Under the pieces are notes generated by a model. That model was not told the DNA's origin and made no database searches. It saw only the letters and a list, made by a program, of their open reading frames with translations. A stretch of 6,419 nucleotides of DNA. Source: Deltaproteobacteria bacterium. Its GTDB lineage: Bacteria > Desulfobacterota > DSM-4660 > Desulfatiglandales > Desulfatiglandaceae. The stretch's first letter is position 1. Every line of letters begins with the position of its first letter. This document shows positions 5,779 to 6,419 of the stretch, one piece after another. The translations under genes and the position numbers were made by a program. Location: the NCBI GenBank assembly GCA_019307645.1, contig JAFDJF010000217.1, positions 1 to 6,419 on the forward strand, given 5' to 3'.

Positions 5779-6419
5779 TCAAAAGCCTCCCCCTGCGCCT
5801 CCGCCCCCACTCATTCCTCCGCCAAAGCCGCCGAAACCGCCACTGAAGCCGCCGAAGCTCCCACCAAAGCCTCCGCTCCCGTACCTGCCTCCTCCCCCAC
5901 CAAGGAGTAAGGGAAGAAGCAACCAGGACCTGCCACGCCGTCTTGAAGAAAATATGAAGATAAGAATCAGGATCAGGGGCAGAAAGGAAAAGCCGGAGCT
6001 TCTCTTACGCTTAGGTTTCTGCGGTGGCTGTCCGGTCAATTTGACGCCCGAATGTCCGGCAATGACCTGGGCTACTGCTATGGTCCCGTTGAGCAGTCCT
6101 TCCCCGTATTGGTCCTTTTTCAGAAAGGGGATCATATACTGGTCACGAATCTCACCGCACAAGCCGTCAGGGAGGATGCCTTCCATACCGTACCCGGTTT
6201 CAATTCGCATTTTTCTCTCTTTAACGGTGACAAAGATGAGAACCCCTTCATCCTTTCCTTTTTCTCCGATGCCCCACTCTTCATACAGGCGGTTGGCATA
6301 TTCATTGTACTCATATCCTTCAATATCCGGCATGGTAACAATCACTACAGGGATGCGGGTTTTCTGATACAATTCGCGCGTAATCGAGTGTATCTTCTGC
6401 TCATAGGCCGGGGAAATTA
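5779..6419 (-). CDS. TPM-domain membrane protein, YgcG-like (5' end missing)
   Basis: This protein belongs to the TPM/YgcG family (PF04536), usually an exported membrane-anchored protein whose TPM domain faces the periplasm; its biochemical role is unsettled. The frame stays open to the window edge and the bases beyond 6372 read ISPAYEQKIHSITREL, matching the family, so the start lies outside and the TTG at 6372 is internal. Of 212 visible residues, about 1-115 form the TPM domain, with PVVIVTMPDIEGYEYNEYA, WGIGEKGKDEGVLIF and RIETGYGMEGILPD. A Lys/Arg-rich stretch (about 134-139) precedes a hydrophobic segment (about 143-157), an Arg-rich patch, a shorter Leu-rich segment, and a glycine-rich tail (about 173-212) with Phe and Ser. 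That layout is standard for the family. The N-terminal signal peptide and perhaps 30 residues are missing. It is the first visible gene of a tight run with the nucleotidyltransferase-like gene and lemA. Confidence 0.93.
   Translation of the reverse strand, partial: ISPAYEQKIHSITRELYQKTRIPVVIVTMPDIEGYEYNEYANRLYEEWGIGEKGKDEGVLIFVTVKERKMRIETGYGMEGILPDGLCGEIRDQYMIPFLKKDQYGEGLLNGTIAVAQVIAGHSGVKLTGQPPQKPKRKRSSGFSFLPLILILIFIFSSRRRGRSWLLLPLLLGGGGGRYGSGGFGGSFGGFSGGFGGFGGGMSGGGGAGGGF
5782..5905. repeat. Low-complexity Gly-codon repeat (3' end of the TPM gene)
   Basis: A run of degenerate units built on GGCGGCTTC-like codons (seen on the + strand as GCCGCCGAAGC and similar, period about 9-12 nt) encodes the Gly/Phe/Ser tail of the TPM protein. 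It is coding, not intergenic. Such DNA is prone to slippage and to assembly error, so tail length may vary between relatives. Confidence 0.7.

Noticed and set aside
5954..6367. 137-codon open frame on the + strand, antisense to the TPM gene
   Set aside because: It is the complement of a clear TPM domain, has no recognisable motif and no good ribosome binding site.

Overview
The window suggests a Gram-negative bacterium, most likely a deltaproteobacterium (Desulfobacterota). The reasons are a YidC with a large periplasmic domain, the classical yidC-jag-mnmE order found beside rnpA/rpmH, and a TPM/nucleotidyltransferase/LemA cluster of a type I associate with Desulfobacterales and Geobacter relatives. 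The lineage call is inferred from protein resemblance by eye, not from a search.

The left half (1-3591, + strand) is housekeeping DNA. It holds yidC without its 5' end (inner-membrane insertase), then, after 13 nt, jag/khpB (KH-R3H RNA-binding protein), then, after a 77-nt gap, mnmE (GTPase that modifies the tRNA wobble uridine). All three keep their diagnostic motifs. MnmE begins with a 14-residue extension of odd composition behind a weak ribosome binding site.

The right half (3679-6419) is entirely on the - strand and converges on mnmE across an 87-nt junction. In transcription order it has a TPM-domain (YgcG-like) membrane protein with a glycine-rich tail, cut by the window edge; a nucleotidyltransferase-like gene broken by a frameshift, probably with a small deletion; lemA, starting 1 nt after the broken gene's stop; a 137-nt gap with a 42-nt imperfect hairpin; a stand-alone CheY-like response regulator; and a 78-residue conserved-looking protein of unknown function, possibly an Sm/SH3-like small barrel. 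The first three are packed tightly enough to be one operon. Whether the last two share its transcript cannot be told.

No mobile element, CRISPR array, tRNA or rRNA is visible, and no stretch over 300 bases lacks a gene. The points most worth a second look are the broken nucleotidyltransferase inside a translationally coupled LemA/TPM operon, its Asn in place of the second DxD carboxylate, the hairpin between lemA and the regulator, the orphan regulator beside the small protein, and the MnmE N-terminus.
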